A stretch of 59,225 nucleotides of DNA from Bradyrhizobium neotropicale (GCF_001641695.1 NZ_LSEF01000124.1:51927-111151); one strand, 5' to 3'; shown: positions 44,407 to 53,116, counted from the first letter of the stretch. Numbers and translations: made by a program. The notes: generated from the letters alone by a model not told the origin.

Positions 44407-45219
44407 CTAGCGCAGCGTCTCGACCCTCGCGACGTGCTCACGGATGAGCCTCGCGACATCCGACGTATGGGTCGCGATCATGAAATGACTGGCGCCGGGA
44501 ACGGTTACCAGCGACGATCTTGAGACTGCGCCAGTCAGCACCTCCGCGATACGTTGAACGGCTGGATGACCGCGCTCGCCTCGCACGAAGAGGCTTGGCG
44601 CAGTGATGCTCGCATAGGCGGCAAGCGGCACATCGAAACTCCACGCCGACGACCAGTCGAGAACGTTCGTCGGCGTGGTGGCAACAATGTAGTCCTGGGT
44701 CCGCGCCGGGAGGGCGTCAAAGCTGCCGTCGCCGCCGTAGAAATCGATGATGCTCCGCGCAGCCAGCAGCTTTCCGTCATCACACGCGCGGACATAAGCG
44801 TCGGCCATGGCGCGCACTTGCTCGTACAGCGCGAGATCGCCGGAGTGGCGAAGCAGATTGAACGGGGTCGCCTCGATCAAGGTCATGCCTGCGATCTTGG
44901 TCCGGTCGCGAAGGACGGTCGCCAAGCATACCGTGGCACCCCACGAATGCCCAACGAGGTGAACAGGGCTGTTGGTGCGCTGGATGACGGCCTCGACGAT
45001 GTCGATCTCCCGTTCGATAGAAATGTCGTCAGGGGTGCGGCGCTCTTCGGTGTCGCCATAACCGAGCAGGCTCATTGTCACCGCCCGAAAGCTATCTCCT
45101 AAGAGAGCGATCACACTACGCCACAGCGCTCCTGTACTCCATGAGCCGGGCACGAAAAGAATGGTCGGCCCCGATCCTTGCTCGCGGTACTCGATCCGTC
45201 TGTCAGGACATTCGACCAT
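44407..45219 (-). CDS. alpha/beta hydrolase
   Basis: 270-aa alpha/beta hydrolase: FVPGSW in place of the HG oxyanion motif, nucleophile elbow VHLVGHSWGATVCL, and a late His in VPGASHFMIATHTSDVA. The Asp is probably near APSLFVRGERG. The ATG at 45219 is preceded by GGGGGG; a Met 15 bp upstream is also possible. Substrate not deducible. Its 5' end lies about 100 bp from a nested inverted repeat. Confidence 0.83.
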   Translation of the reverse strand: MVECPDRRIEYREQGSGPTILFVPGSWSTGALWRSVIALLGDSFRAVTMSLLGYGDTEERRTPDDISIEREIDIVEAVIQRTNSPVHLVGHSWGATVCLATVLRDRTKIAGMTLIEATPFNLLRHSGDLALYEQVRAMADAYVRACDDGKLLAARSIIDFYGGDGSFDALPARTQDYIVATTPTNVLDWSSAWSFDVPLAAYASITAPSLFVRGERGHPAVQRIAEVLTGAVSRSSLVTVPGASHFMIATHTSDVARLIREHVARVETLR

Positions 45220-45319
45220 GGCTGCCCCCCGCATGTGGAGGTGTCCGTACCGAGAACCATACCACGAGCCGCACGAAAACACATGGAAGGCTCGCGACGG
45301 AGGACCCAGCACGGGCTCC

Positions 45320-45672
45320 GGGTCCTCTGGGCCGCGTGGAAAACACGGGGTACGCGCGACCGACGCCCGCGAGGATATTCTGTGCCAGAAAATCCCGCGG
45401 GCTTGCCCAGCCGAAGTTCGCGAAGCGAGCGAAAGCTGGTGGAGGTATTACGGTGACAGTGCATTTAATTCATAAGCTTCGAGCCCATGAAAGCGGCCAG
45501 AAGCATTGAGTGCACTGTCACCGTAATCCCGTGTAGACACTTCGCGGATGCATCGCGAACCACATTTGTGTGCAAGCTGGTACAAAAAGAAAGTCGAAAA
45601 TTAAAAACCCCAAATATCCTCAAGGCTCGGCGTCGCGCGTACCCCGCATCCTCTGTGCCTCCCAAAGGACCC
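45320..45672. repeat. nested inverted repeat (about 60-bp outer arms)
   Basis: The left arm 45320-45380 (GGGTCCTCTGGG, GGGGTACGCGCGAC, GAGGATATT) recurs as reverse complement at 45612-45672. The arms are centred within 10 bp of the inner palindrome at 45447-45527. The space between inner and outer arms does not pair. It carries no transposase, so it looks like a non-autonomous dispersed element or two stacked insertions. Confidence 0.65.
45447..45527. repeat. 81-bp palindromic repeat, copy 1
   Basis: Perfect 17-bp terminal inverted repeats (ATTACGGTGACAGTGCA and its complement) around a 47-bp core containing TTAATTCATAAG and GCGGCCAGAAGCATTGAG. Near-identical copies at 46876-46957 and 51170-51244. 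Confidence 0.9.
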
Positions 45673-45704
45673 CACAAGCATGGGCGCCCGGCAGTTGGCA
45701 GTGA

Positions 45705-45737
45705 AAGGGCCCGGCATCCGCACCTAGCCGGGCCCTT
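45705..45737. terminator. strong GC hairpin
   Basis: Perfect 11-bp stem AAGGGCCCGGC / GCCGGGCCCTT with an 11-base loop; on the minus strand it is followed by TTTCACTG. A candidate bidirectional terminator in a stretch (45673-45881) with no gene I can support. Confidence 0.55.
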
Positions 45738-45881
45738 CTCACCTCCCGACGCCAGATGGCGGACGGGGGAGCTAGCCTTACACGGCACGGGCCGATGAAG
45801 AAATGGCCCCGGCCGCCGCACCCAGCAGGGCGAGCTGCGACGCCGCATTGATCAGCGAACCGGCTTTGCTACCATTGCGAG

Positions 45882-45980
45882 ATGGGGCTGCACGATCGTC
45901 TATTCATCGCACGGACCACGTTGGCGATGCTAGTAGCGGCGGCATTGTGTGTCGCTGCGCGAGCCGTCGTCAGCTTCTAA
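45882..45980 (+). CDS. possible 32-aa membrane peptide
   Basis: Frame MGLHDRLFIARTTLAMLVAA followed by ALCVAARAVVSF: one hydrophobic helix after a short basic head. It meets the secreted-protein gene on the other strand tail to tail, overlapping by 4 bp. Weak support from composition only. Confidence 0.35.
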   Translation: MGLHDRLFIARTTLAMLVAAALCVAARAVVSF

Positions 45981-46264
45981 GGCCTGGAAGGCCAAGCTGG
46001 ATCGCTGCCGCAGGTTCGCACGCGGCGCTCCCGCCAGCCCTGCCCGTCCCAGAAGCGCTGGGTATTCCAGTGGCAGGGAGGCATCGCCTCGCCAACCGGG
46101 GCATCGACATAGCCCGACCAGTACGGAGTGCCGCGTGGTGGTCCGGGATAAGTGCGCGGATACGGATTGCCGCCGGGTCCGTAATCATCGCGCGGATACG
46201 CTGGCGAGGCTGTTAAAACGGCCAAAGTCGCGGCGGCAGCGAGAGCCAATAACGTCTTCCTCAT
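45977..46264 (-). CDS. small secreted protein
   Basis: 95 aa. Sec signal MRKTLLALAAAATLAVLTAS, cleaved near SPAYP, then a Pro/Tyr/Gly-rich mature part (GPGGNPYPRTYPGPPRG) with two Cys (CHWNTQRFWD...RTCGSD) that could form a disulfide. It belongs in style to short periplasmic proteins of Bradyrhizobium; no function known. Confidence 0.72.
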   Translation of the reverse strand: MRKTLLALAAAATLAVLTASPAYPRDDYGPGGNPYPRTYPGPPRGTPYWSGYVDAPVGEAMPPCHWNTQRFWDGQGWRERRVRTCGSDPAWPSRP

Positions 46265-46601
46265 GGTGAACCTCGCAATAAGTCAGACTACCATATATGG
46301 GGCGATTAACAGACAGACCGCTCGCCGTCGTAAGTGGGAATGGCGGGTATGTGACCCTTTAGGCGACGCCGTCTTGCAGGGTTGGGAAAGTACCCGTGCC
46401 GAAGCTAAGTACCAAGCGGAGCGCGGTATGTTTCTCCTATTGATGGGTGCGCGCCCCAAATCATGCCCCTTCAAACGTCGCGAGTTTGACGAGCAGGGTG
46501 ACAGCGGTAAGTGCCCCCGAACGACGGATGCCGTTTGTGCTTGTTACACCTTGGCGAGGGCGGCACAGGTTCGCCTGCACGAGGTTGAAGAAACGGGTTA
46601 A
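46263..46601 (+). CDS. hypothetical protein with KWEWRV segment
   Basis: 112 aa. The middle (RRRKWEWRVCDPLGDAVLQG, then WESTRAEAKYQAERGMFLLL) resembles small hypothetical proteins of rhizobia in which a K-W-x-W-R-V strand precedes a helix. The C-terminus carries four Cys (KSCPF, GKCPR, DAVCACY), perhaps a metal site. Divergent from the secreted-protein gene with starts 2 bp apart in overlap. Confidence 0.55.
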   Translation: MVNLAISQTTIYGAINRQTARRRKWEWRVCDPLGDAVLQGWESTRAEAKYQAERGMFLLLMGARPKSCPFKRREFDEQGDSGKCPRTTDAVCACYTLARAAQVRLHEVEETG

Positions 46602-46637
46602 GGTTGCAGCCCCATCAAGGGCTAAAAGGCAAGTTCA

Positions 46638-46865
46638 ATGACTACAATCAAGCTCTTGTCGATTGGATTGATCGCAATCGCCATGCTCACAACGTCCGCC
46701 GTGGCTCGCGAGCCACGCGTCAAAATCCGCGTGCCTATGAGGCTTCCGGTTGAACCGGATGGCCGCTGGATTATCTGGGGCGGCATTCCAATATGGTTCG
46801 GTCCATCGGTCCGGGGCTGGCCCGGCCACATTTGCGACGAGGCCGACAATGCGAAGATATGCTGA
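46638..46865 (+). CDS. small secreted protein
   Basis: 75 aa with a Sec signal MTTIKLLSIGLIAIAMLTTS ending at AVAREP; the mature part is short with WIIWGGIPIWFGP and two Cys. Function unknown. A palindromic repeat starts 11 bp after its stop. Confidence 0.6.
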   Translation: MTTIKLLSIGLIAIAMLTTSAVAREPRVKIRVPMRLPVEPDGRWIIWGGIPIWFGPSVRGWPGHICDEADNAKIC

Positions 46866-46875
46866 GATGCGGCCT

Positions 46876-46957
46876 ATTACGGTGACAGTGCACTTAATTC
46901 ATAAGACTTCGAGCCCATGAAAGCGGCCAGAAGCATTGAGTGCACTGTCACCGTAAT
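46876..46957. repeat. 82-bp palindromic repeat, copy 2
   Basis: Same 17-bp terminal inverted repeats as copy 1 and an almost identical core with one extra base. It starts just past a small gene, a frequent position for REP/MITE-like elements. Confidence 0.9.
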
Positions 46958-47145
46958 CACAGCCTCACTTCCGCTCTCGGCGGCATAGCGGACCATGTCC
47001 GGACTTGTCGCTGGCTCAACCCTGTCGCACACATGACCCATAGCCATCTTTCGCCATGCGCAGCATTTGCGCGCGCAGTGAGTGCGGCTACAACCGAGAC
47101 GTGATATTCTGGGCCCTGTCGTCCTCAAACTGCGATGAGGATCGA

Positions 47146-48129
47146 ATGAAGCGACGGGAATTCATAGCGGCTGCTACTGCGGCACTGCTCGTTTCACCAC
47201 GACGTTCGTGGGCGCAGGGGACACGCCGTCGGCTTGGCTTTCTTGCTGTAGGTGATGGGAGTGGGCAGGCCCTCAATTACGCCGAGCTTGCGTTGTTTGA
47301 TGGGCTGCGAAACCACGGCTGGATAGACGGAAGAAATCTGATTATCGAGTATCGTTTTTCCCAACCCCCGGATCGACTGCCGGCTTCAGTCGCCGACTTG
47401 ATTGCTTTCAATCCCGATGTGCTCGTCGCTGCGGGACCGCGGGCAGCCGGAGCCCTTAAATCGGCAACTGCCAGCACTCCAATTGTATTCGTGTTTGTGG
47501 CCGATCCCGTGGGGCTCGGCCTCGTGCAAAGCCTATCGCGACCAGGTAGCAACATAACGGGTCTTACGACCATCGTATCTGGGGACTTCATCGGGAAACG
47601 GATAGAGATCCTCCGAGAACTGGTTCCTTTCGCCTCGAAAATCGCGATCCTAGTCAATCCGGGCAACCCAATGCACAGGCTGGCATTAGCCGAGGAGATA
47701 CCCCGCACAGTCCGCAACCTGGGCGTGGCTCTGCCGATAGTTGAGGCGACCACGGCCGAGGAACTCGACGCCGCCTTTGCCTCGGCCGCCGCCCAGCACG
47801 CCGATGCCATAGTTGATCTTGGCGATGTTCTGACCTTTGTCGAGGCTCCGCGAGTTATCGCGCTCGCGGCGAAGTATCATCTGCCAGCAAACTACTTGTT
47901 CCGACATTACGCGAATGGCGGATTGTCGGTCTACGGCGCCGATACAGCCGATCTGTTCCGCCGTGCAGGCGGCTACGTCGATAAGATCCTCAAAGGCATC
48001 AAGCCTGCCGATCTGCCGGTCGAGCAGCCGACCAAGTTCGAACTAGTGATCAACATGAAGACTGCCAAAACGCTCGGCTTGACCGTACCGCCCTCGTTGC
48101 TGGTCCGCGCCGACGAGGTGATCGAATGA
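47146..48129 (+). CDS. ABC-type substrate-binding protein (DUF534/TrpX-like)
   Basis: 327-aa periplasmic binding protein of the ABC-sub-bind family (PF04392 type). Tat-like signal MKRREFIAAATAALLVS...SWAQG, then RLGFLAVGD, RPGSNITGLTTI, KIAILVNPGNP and the C-terminal block PVEQPTKFELVINMKTAKTL. Such proteins normally pair with a permease and an ATPase, but none is adjacent, so this is an orphan copy of the type common in Bradyrhizobium. The ATG at 47146 starts the signal peptide. Tail to tail with a cyclase gene, 10 bp apart. Confidence 0.85.
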   Translation: MKRREFIAAATAALLVSPRRSWAQGTRRRLGFLAVGDGSGQALNYAELALFDGLRNHGWIDGRNLIIEYRFSQPPDRLPASVADLIAFNPDVLVAAGPRAAGALKSATASTPIVFVFVADPVGLGLVQSLSRPGSNITGLTTIVSGDFIGKRIEILRELVPFASKIAILVNPGNPMHRLALAEEIPRTVRNLGVALPIVEATTAEELDAAFASAAAQHADAIVDLGDVLTFVEAPRVIALAAKYHLPANYLFRHYANGGLSVYGADTADLFRRAGGYVDKILKGIKPADLPVEQPTKFELVINMKTAKTLGLTVPPSLLVRADEVIE

Positions 48130-48139
48130 AGTCGGCTGT

Positions 48140-49885
48140 CTACTCGGGCAACCCCGCTTTCCGAAGGCCCTCAATCAACACCTTCGCGTTTGATCGCCCG
48201 CCGCGAGCGATGAACCCAGAGATTGTGAAGGCGGGATCGGTCTCGAGCACACGCGCCGCCGCTTCACGTGCTTCTGCGTCGCGTCCGAGATGGGCGAAAG
48301 CGGACGCAAGACAACAATAAGTTAGCGAAAAGAAGGGGTTCTGACGCAGGGCCTTCCTCGCGGCGACGACGGCCTCGTCAAAGCGACCCAGTTCAACTAA
48401 GGCCATCCCCATGCCGGTAAGCGGTCGGTGTAACAGCGGGTCTACCGGGCTCGCGCGAATGGCACGTTCAAAGCTGCGGATCGCTTCCTCCGGCAGCCCC
48501 GCACTTCGATAGACCCAGCCTCTGCAACCCCATCCGGTAAGCGAATTTGGGTTGAGCGCGACGGCCCGGTCAGCCATTTCGATTGCACCTTCATAATCGC
48601 GGACCAAGAACGCCGAGATCAGGGCAGCAAAAGCCAACGTTTCCGGATCACCATCGTCGAGGCTCAAGGCCAGGCGACAAAGCCGAATTGCTTCCTTGCG
48701 TTCGAATTGCGGATCGGCAGCAAAGCCAAAAACGACGTTGTTCATGTGGAGGACACCTGCCAGAGCCGCGACAAGGCCGAACCGAGGGTCCAGTTCCAAG
48801 GCACGATGCGCCAGGGTGATCGCCTCGGCCACCCCTTCGTGGGTCGCTAGGTAAAACTGCGGCATAGCTCGGAGATAAAAATCATAGGCGGTAAGGTTCC
48901 GCGGTCGCCGCCGCGTCGCTATTGCGATTTCTGTTTGAAGCAGTTTCGGCTGAATAGCTGAGACAACGGCGACGGTGACTTCATCCTGGAGAGCGAAAAC
49001 GTCGGTCAGTTCACGCTCGAACCTGTCTGCCCAGATGTGGGCGCCCGTCACCGCGTCAATCAACTGGCCGGTGATCCGGACTTTCCCCGACGCCTTGCGC
49101 ACCGACCCCTCAAGGACGTAGCGCACGCCAAGCCTGCGTCCGACCTCCTTCACATCGACGGCTTTGCCCTTGAACGTAAAGCTCGAATTGCGGGCGATGA
49201 CGAACAGCCAATGAAACCGGCTCAGCGCCGTAATGATTTCCTCAACCATTCCGTCCGCAAAATACTCCTGTTCGGGATCGCCGCTCATGTTCTCGAACGG
49301 CAGCACGGCGATGGATGGCTTGTCGGGTAGCGGAGGTAGGGCATTTGTTTTCTCGATCAGCGCGCTATGCTCGCCCGCGCGTACAGCAAAGGCGCGAACC
49401 GGCTTGGCGATGTTCTTGAGCTGCTGTTCGCCCCGGTCCTCGAAGCCAACGTCCAGCTTACCCTCGACCTCGCTGTACACCTTTTCGGAAATCAGGATGC
49501 CGCCTGGATCGGCGGCCCCTTCTAGCCGGACAGCAATGTTGATCCCGTCACCAAAAAGATCGCCGCCGGTTCCAACGATTACGTCACCAAGATTGATCCC
49601 GATGCGCAACTTGAAGCCATCGCTGTCCGAACCGAGACCATCCTGCATCTCAACCGCGCATCTCACGGCAGCCAAGGGACTGGCGAACTCGGCAAGTGCG
49701 CCATCGCCCGTTGTCTTGATAAGTCGCCCGTCGTGGCGGGAGAGGCTTGGCTCGATCAATTCCCGCTTGAGCCGCTCGAACCCGGCGTAGGTGGCTTCCT
49801 CGGCGCGTTGCATCAACGCAGAGTAACCGACCACGTCGGCAGCCAAGATCGCCGCTAATCGCCTTTGAACCCGCTGCTCCGCCAC
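48140..49885 (-). CDS. class III cyclase / TolB-like / TPR protein
   Basis: 581 aa. N-terminal cyclase domain with metal Asp17 (LAADVVGYS), Lys57 and Asp61 (LIKTTGDGALAEF) and LFGDGINIAVRLEG. Then a TolB/FlgO-like domain (SIAVLPFENMSGDPEQEYFA, then DGMVEEIITALS) and TPR repeats to the end (ALELDPRFGLVAAL, AVALNPNSLTGWG). This three-part architecture is common in rhizobia. The start is GTG at 49885, because GGAGGG lies 5 bases upstream and the cyclase domain begins at once; a longer open frame to 50095 has no such support. Probably cytosolic cAMP synthesis with protein-interaction repeats. Confidence 0.9.
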   Translation of the reverse strand: MAEQRVQRRLAAILAADVVGYSALMQRAEEATYAGFERLKRELIEPSLSRHDGRLIKTTGDGALAEFASPLAAVRCAVEMQDGLGSDSDGFKLRIGINLGDVIVGTGGDLFGDGINIAVRLEGAADPGGILISEKVYSEVEGKLDVGFEDRGEQQLKNIAKPVRAFAVRAGEHSALIEKTNALPPLPDKPSIAVLPFENMSGDPEQEYFADGMVEEIITALSRFHWLFVIARNSSFTFKGKAVDVKEVGRRLGVRYVLEGSVRKASGKVRITGQLIDAVTGAHIWADRFERELTDVFALQDEVTVAVVSAIQPKLLQTEIAIATRRRPRNLTAYDFYLRAMPQFYLATHEGVAEAITLAHRALELDPRFGLVAALAGVLHMNNVVFGFAADPQFERKEAIRLCRLALSLDDGDPETLAFAALISAFLVRDYEGAIEMADRAVALNPNSLTGWGCRGWVYRSAGLPEEAIRSFERAIRASPVDPLLHRPLTGMGMALVELGRFDEAVVAARKALRQNPFFSLTYCCLASAFAHLGRDAEAREAAARVLETDPAFTISGFIARGGRSNAKVLIEGLRKAGLPE

Positions 49886-50259
49886 AGCGCCCTCCGAACG
49901 ACCAGGCAAACCACCACGTCGCTGAGAAAGGAGGAGCCTAGCACTTTGTTGTGGACCTGTGAGCGGTAATCGTGGGAGGGGCCCTGTTGCCCCAAGCGGC
50001 GGCCCGTGGCACGGCGGCAATAAGCGCGCTGTCAACTCCCGATCCATCCCGATCCTGACCACCGACGAGGAGCGTGACGTGCGGATGCGCGTCACGCGCT
50101 CAAGATCGTGATGCCGTGGGCCGGAGAAGGAAGATCGAGTGGCGCCCGGTTAGGGATATGCCGCTCCGCGCTAAGGCCGTCAATGATTACGCCGCCGCGC
50201 CAGTTTTATAGAATGGCAATTGTCGTCGAAGCTACACGCAGGAAAGGCAACATCATTAT

Positions 50260-50505
50260 CTAGCGCGCCGCGGGGCGATACCCTTGCGACCAATAGGGAT
50301 TGTCCAAGCACATGGCCGGAAGTCCCGACGCCGCCGCTCGACACTGATCCCATGATGTAAACTTGCACTCGAAATATGTGCTGCCACCCCAGACCCATCT
50401 TTGCAGGCAAACCGGATATCTGGGATCGTAGGTTTGCGCCATGGCGGGCACGATTACGGACATTGCCGCACCGCCAAGCAATAGCCAAGGTCGCAGATTG
50501 CGCAT
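50260..50505 (-). CDS. DUF3551-type small exported protein
   Basis: 81 aa. Signal sequence PWLLLGGAAMSVIVPAMAQ, then YDPRYPVCLQRWVWGGSTYFEC with the conserved pattern of Cys residues and SWDQCRAAASGLPAMC, and NPYW near the end. This matches the DUF3551 family, found in many copies in Bradyrhizobium and of unknown function. Likely periplasmic with two disulfides. Confidence 0.8.
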   Translation of the reverse strand: MRNLRPWLLLGGAAMSVIVPAMAQTYDPRYPVCLQRWVWGGSTYFECKFTSWDQCRAAASGLPAMCLDNPYWSQGYRPAAR

Positions 50506-50722
50506 CGCTATACATATATCGATGTGGAGCCAAGGCCGCTAACGAACTTGCAGCGTTGGTCGGTGGGCGGCCCGTGACATGTGAGCCGGTAACAGACCGA
50601 TACGGGCGCACGGTCGCTTCATGTGCGGTTGTCGGCGCGCCGGTCGGGCCACTGGGGATTTCGCGAAAGCGCTTTAGGAGACCGAAACCCCGCCGCCAAT
50701 ACCTTTGAGTTGCGCGTGCCTG

Positions 50723-50893
50723 TTAGAACCGAAGCGAAAACGCATCCACGGACGCAGCTAATCGTTCCGCTACTTGCGCGGCACCCGGCAAGAACTGATT
50801 TTCGGAAGGCCGCGAGCCGACAGAATTGACCGCCAGCGCCGTACCAGAGGCGAGAACAGTTATCACAATCGCAGCGAGATATCCGGTCCTCAT
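50723..50893 (-). CDS. possible small exported protein
   Basis: 56 aa: MRTGYLAAIVITVLASGTAL is a good signal sequence or anchor, and the remainder (VNSVGSRPSENQFLPGAAQV) is short. AAGGGA lies 8 bases before the ATG at 50893. No family. Confidence 0.5.
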   Translation of the reverse strand: MRTGYLAAIVITVLASGTALAVNSVGSRPSENQFLPGAAQVAERLAASVDAFSLRF

Positions 50894-51169
50894 GGCAATG
50901 GTCCCTTCATCGGACCCTCCCCACAAACCAACCGGCACTCTCAGAAATGGTTCCCGAATGCTGCTGCCGATGTTTCGCCTACATCGAAGTTGCCATCATG
51001 GAGCCCCAGGTTCCTCCTTCCGAATGGAACATCTGCGTCGCGATTAGAAGTCTTGGAGGCGGCGGTTCTTCCCATCGGCTGTGCGGTGCACGGAGCCTGT
51101 GTTCCTATCAGAACATCCCGATCAAGGCGAAAAAGGTGACCTCGATCAGCAAAGCACCAGACATAATGT

Positions 51170-51244
51170 ATTACGGTGACAGTGCACCTTAATTCATAAA
51201 CCTTCGGAAGCGGCCGGAAGCATTGAGTGCACAGTCACAGTAAT
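51170..51244. repeat. 75-bp palindromic repeat, copy 3
   Basis: The left arm is identical to the others (ATTACGGTGACAGTGCA); the right arm has two changes (TGCACAGTCACAGTAAT), and the core lacks about 6 bases. It is continued by CTGAGGCGGGCTC..CTAGTTGCAGGT, also found at 40.82 kb. 50894-51169 and 51283-51444 hold nothing else I can support. Confidence 0.85.
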
Positions 51245-51444
51245 CCTGAGGCGGGCTCGGAGGGTGATCTAGTTGCAGGTATCAATTGGATAGCGATGAG
51301 AGCCGCGGCGCTGCGAGTCAATTCGTTCCGCGAAAGTTTATTGCTCCGCGTGATTTTTTCGCGCATCACGCGGGCACACAGTCAGGAAATCGGCACCCCC
51401 GCAACGATCGGGTCCCGTATACGCATCTGCGCCTTTGGATTTTT

Positions 51445-51552
51445 TTAACGGACCAGCAGGACCGCGATGGCGGAGGCGAACCCCAGCACTAGTATGCTGG
51501 CAGCTGTTACCGCGACCAAGTCGATCGAGTTGTGGTGAAGGTGAAGGCGCAT
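51445..51552 (-). CDS. possible 35-aa membrane peptide
   Basis: MRLHLHHNSIDLVAVTAASI followed by LVLGFASAIAVLLVR: one hydrophobic helix. There is no clear ribosome site; reported on composition only. Confidence 0.33.
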   Translation of the reverse strand: MRLHLHHNSIDLVAVTAASILVLGFASAIAVLLVR

Positions 51553-51629
51553 GGCGACCTCCCGCGCGTTGGCGACCTATCAATTCGGCAATCGCCAAAA
51601 CAGTTCCCTCGGGCAGGTCGTCGGCAGCT

Positions 51630-52125
51630 CGCTCTACCGTTCATTCCGAAAGTCGGGACTCAGCGAGAGGCGCTCCGCGGCAGGCCGGAGTTCAAGTGTC
51701 TCATGCGCGCCCTTGACGCCCGGCGACGTAGTCGTGGTGACTCGCCTCGATCGGCTGGCGCGCTCCAGCCGTGACCTGCAGAACATCGTTCATGACCTGC
51801 AGGAAGCTGGTTGCGGCTTTGCCAGCTTGGCTGAGTCGTGGTGCGACTCCACCAGCCCGGCGGGCAAGTTGCTAGTAACCATCCTCGGCGGGATCAGCGA
51901 ATTCGAACGATCACTGATCCTTGCCGGCACCGAGGCCGACATCGCGAAGGCCCGCAAGCAAGGCAAGTGGTTCGCGCCCTTGATGCAGGCCAGCGCCAGA
52001 AGATCGCCGAGTGCTATGCTGCAGGCGAGACAATGGCCGCGCTGGCAGAAGAATACGAAGTGGGCGAGGCCACGATCTGGCGGGCCCTGCAACCGGCACT
52101 GGCGTTCCTCGGCCGGGCTCCGACA
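51630..52125 (+). pseudogene. degraded serine recombinase (resolvase family)
   Basis: Resolvase-like pieces lie in three frames. GRPEFKCLMRAL is followed, after a frame change, by TPGDVVVVTRLDRLARSSRD (the helix that follows the catalytic region in resolvases) and GKLLVTILGGISEFERSLI. A second frame change then gives the helix-turn-helix part KIAECYAAGETMAALAEEYE and VGEATIWRAL. The N-terminal segment with the catalytic Ser is missing. At least two frameshifts, so inactive. Confidence 0.82.
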
Positions 52126-52145
52126 CCGGCAAGCGCAAAGGCCTC

Positions 52146-52517
52146 TCAGCGGCCAGTGGTCAGCCGCGGCGGGATCTGGGACATCATCCAGAGCTCGATC
52201 GCAGCCAGGATCGCGACCGCCGCGCCGATTACCACATGCACCGTCATCGCGGTGGTTCCCTGGAAGCCCAATACCCAGGGCGAAACCAGCGCCCACAAAC
52301 CGACGACGAGGTTAAGCCACTCCTCCCACACCGCGAATGCCGCCAGCGCCGCGATTGCGAGGATCGCGATGGCGATGCCGGTGATATAGGCGTTGGTGGA
52401 GACCGTTCCGGCGTCGAAGCCGAACGTCCAGGGCGAAACGAACAGAATCGCGCCAAGGATCAGGTTTGCGACGTCGCACAGTTTTGCGTTCGTCCAGTTC
52501 GCCATCCAGTTCTTCAT
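52146..52517 (-). CDS. SPW repeat membrane protein
   Basis: 123 aa with four hydrophobic segments and two SPW motifs (LFVSPWTFGF, ALVSPWVLGF), the defining feature of the SPW family (PF03779). The ATG at 52517 has GGAGGG upstream. Function of the family is unknown; inner membrane. Confidence 0.85.
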   Translation of the reverse strand: MKNWMANWTNAKLCDVANLILGAILFVSPWTFGFDAGTVSTNAYITGIAIAILAIAALAAFAVWEEWLNLVVGLWALVSPWVLGFQGTTAMTVHVVIGAAVAILAAIELWMMSQIPPRLTTGR

Positions 52518-52613
52518 GACACCCTCCATTGGAAGGTTTACACGCTAATCAACCGTAAGTTCGCCGCGCTGGTTCCATCGCGGCCCGCGGCATAATGGCA
52601 AGGGACAATCCCC

Positions 52614-52638
52614 GCGAGGCCGCCAACTGAGGTGGCCT
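52614..52638 (-). terminator. hairpin at end of small gene
   Basis: AGGCCGCC / GGTGGCCT stem with loop AACTGA, overlapping the TAA of the minus-strand gene at 52638; no T-run. Same stem-loop design as at 53587-53610. Confidence 0.4.
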
Positions 52639-52886
52639 TACTCTTCCGCGAGTTTCGTTTCGATGTAGGCATTTACGGATTCAGCGAAGGAACGCTGCAC
52701 GCCAACCACAGCATTATACTGGGCCAGAACGTCTTGCTGGATAAGCCTTAGGCCGCTCTTACGAGCGCCCGAGGGCGTAACTTCCAGGTACTCGTTGATG
52801 GCCCTCTCAGCCAGTGGAATTGCGTTTGGGTCTCCCTTGGCGATCAGCCGCCGCAGGATCCCCTGACAAGTATCCAAGTGGGGCAT
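52638..52886 (-). CDS. small hypothetical protein
   Basis: 82 aa, helical and charged (GILRRLIAKGDPNAIPLAER, LIQQDVLAQYNAVVGVQRSF), without signal or membrane segment. No family recognised. Codon composition and the hairpin at its end support a real gene. Confidence 0.5.
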   Translation of the reverse strand: MPHLDTCQGILRRLIAKGDPNAIPLAERAINEYLEVTPSGARKSGLRLIQQDVLAQYNAVVGVQRSFAESVNAYIETKLAEE

Positions 52887-53116
52887 ACCGTGAATATGCG
52901 CCCGGATTCGCGAAATTCAACTTCAGACGCCGGGGGTTCGATACGGACAGTTTCCCGTTGTCCACGAGCCGCCAACCTCGGCCGCTCGTTCGTTTTGCAG
53001 AACGGCCCCAAGACGATTTCGAAACGAGACGACCCCTAATTTGCGGGTAATGCTTGCCGACAACAGCCGCGCTATCTTGCACGACCTGCAGCATCAAAGA
53101 CAAGCGCAGGAGCAAA

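Noticed and set aside
45465..45848. 127-codon minus-strand frame ending V-T-V-H-S-M-L-L-A-A-F-M-G-S
   Set aside because: Produced by the palindromic repeat and the GC hairpin; the same peptide end appears at other repeat copies.
49886..50095. N-terminal extension of the third-class cyclase/TolB/TPR protein
   Set aside because: The added 70 residues are Arg/Pro-rich, and the GTG at 49885 has a strong ribosome site next to the cyclase domain.
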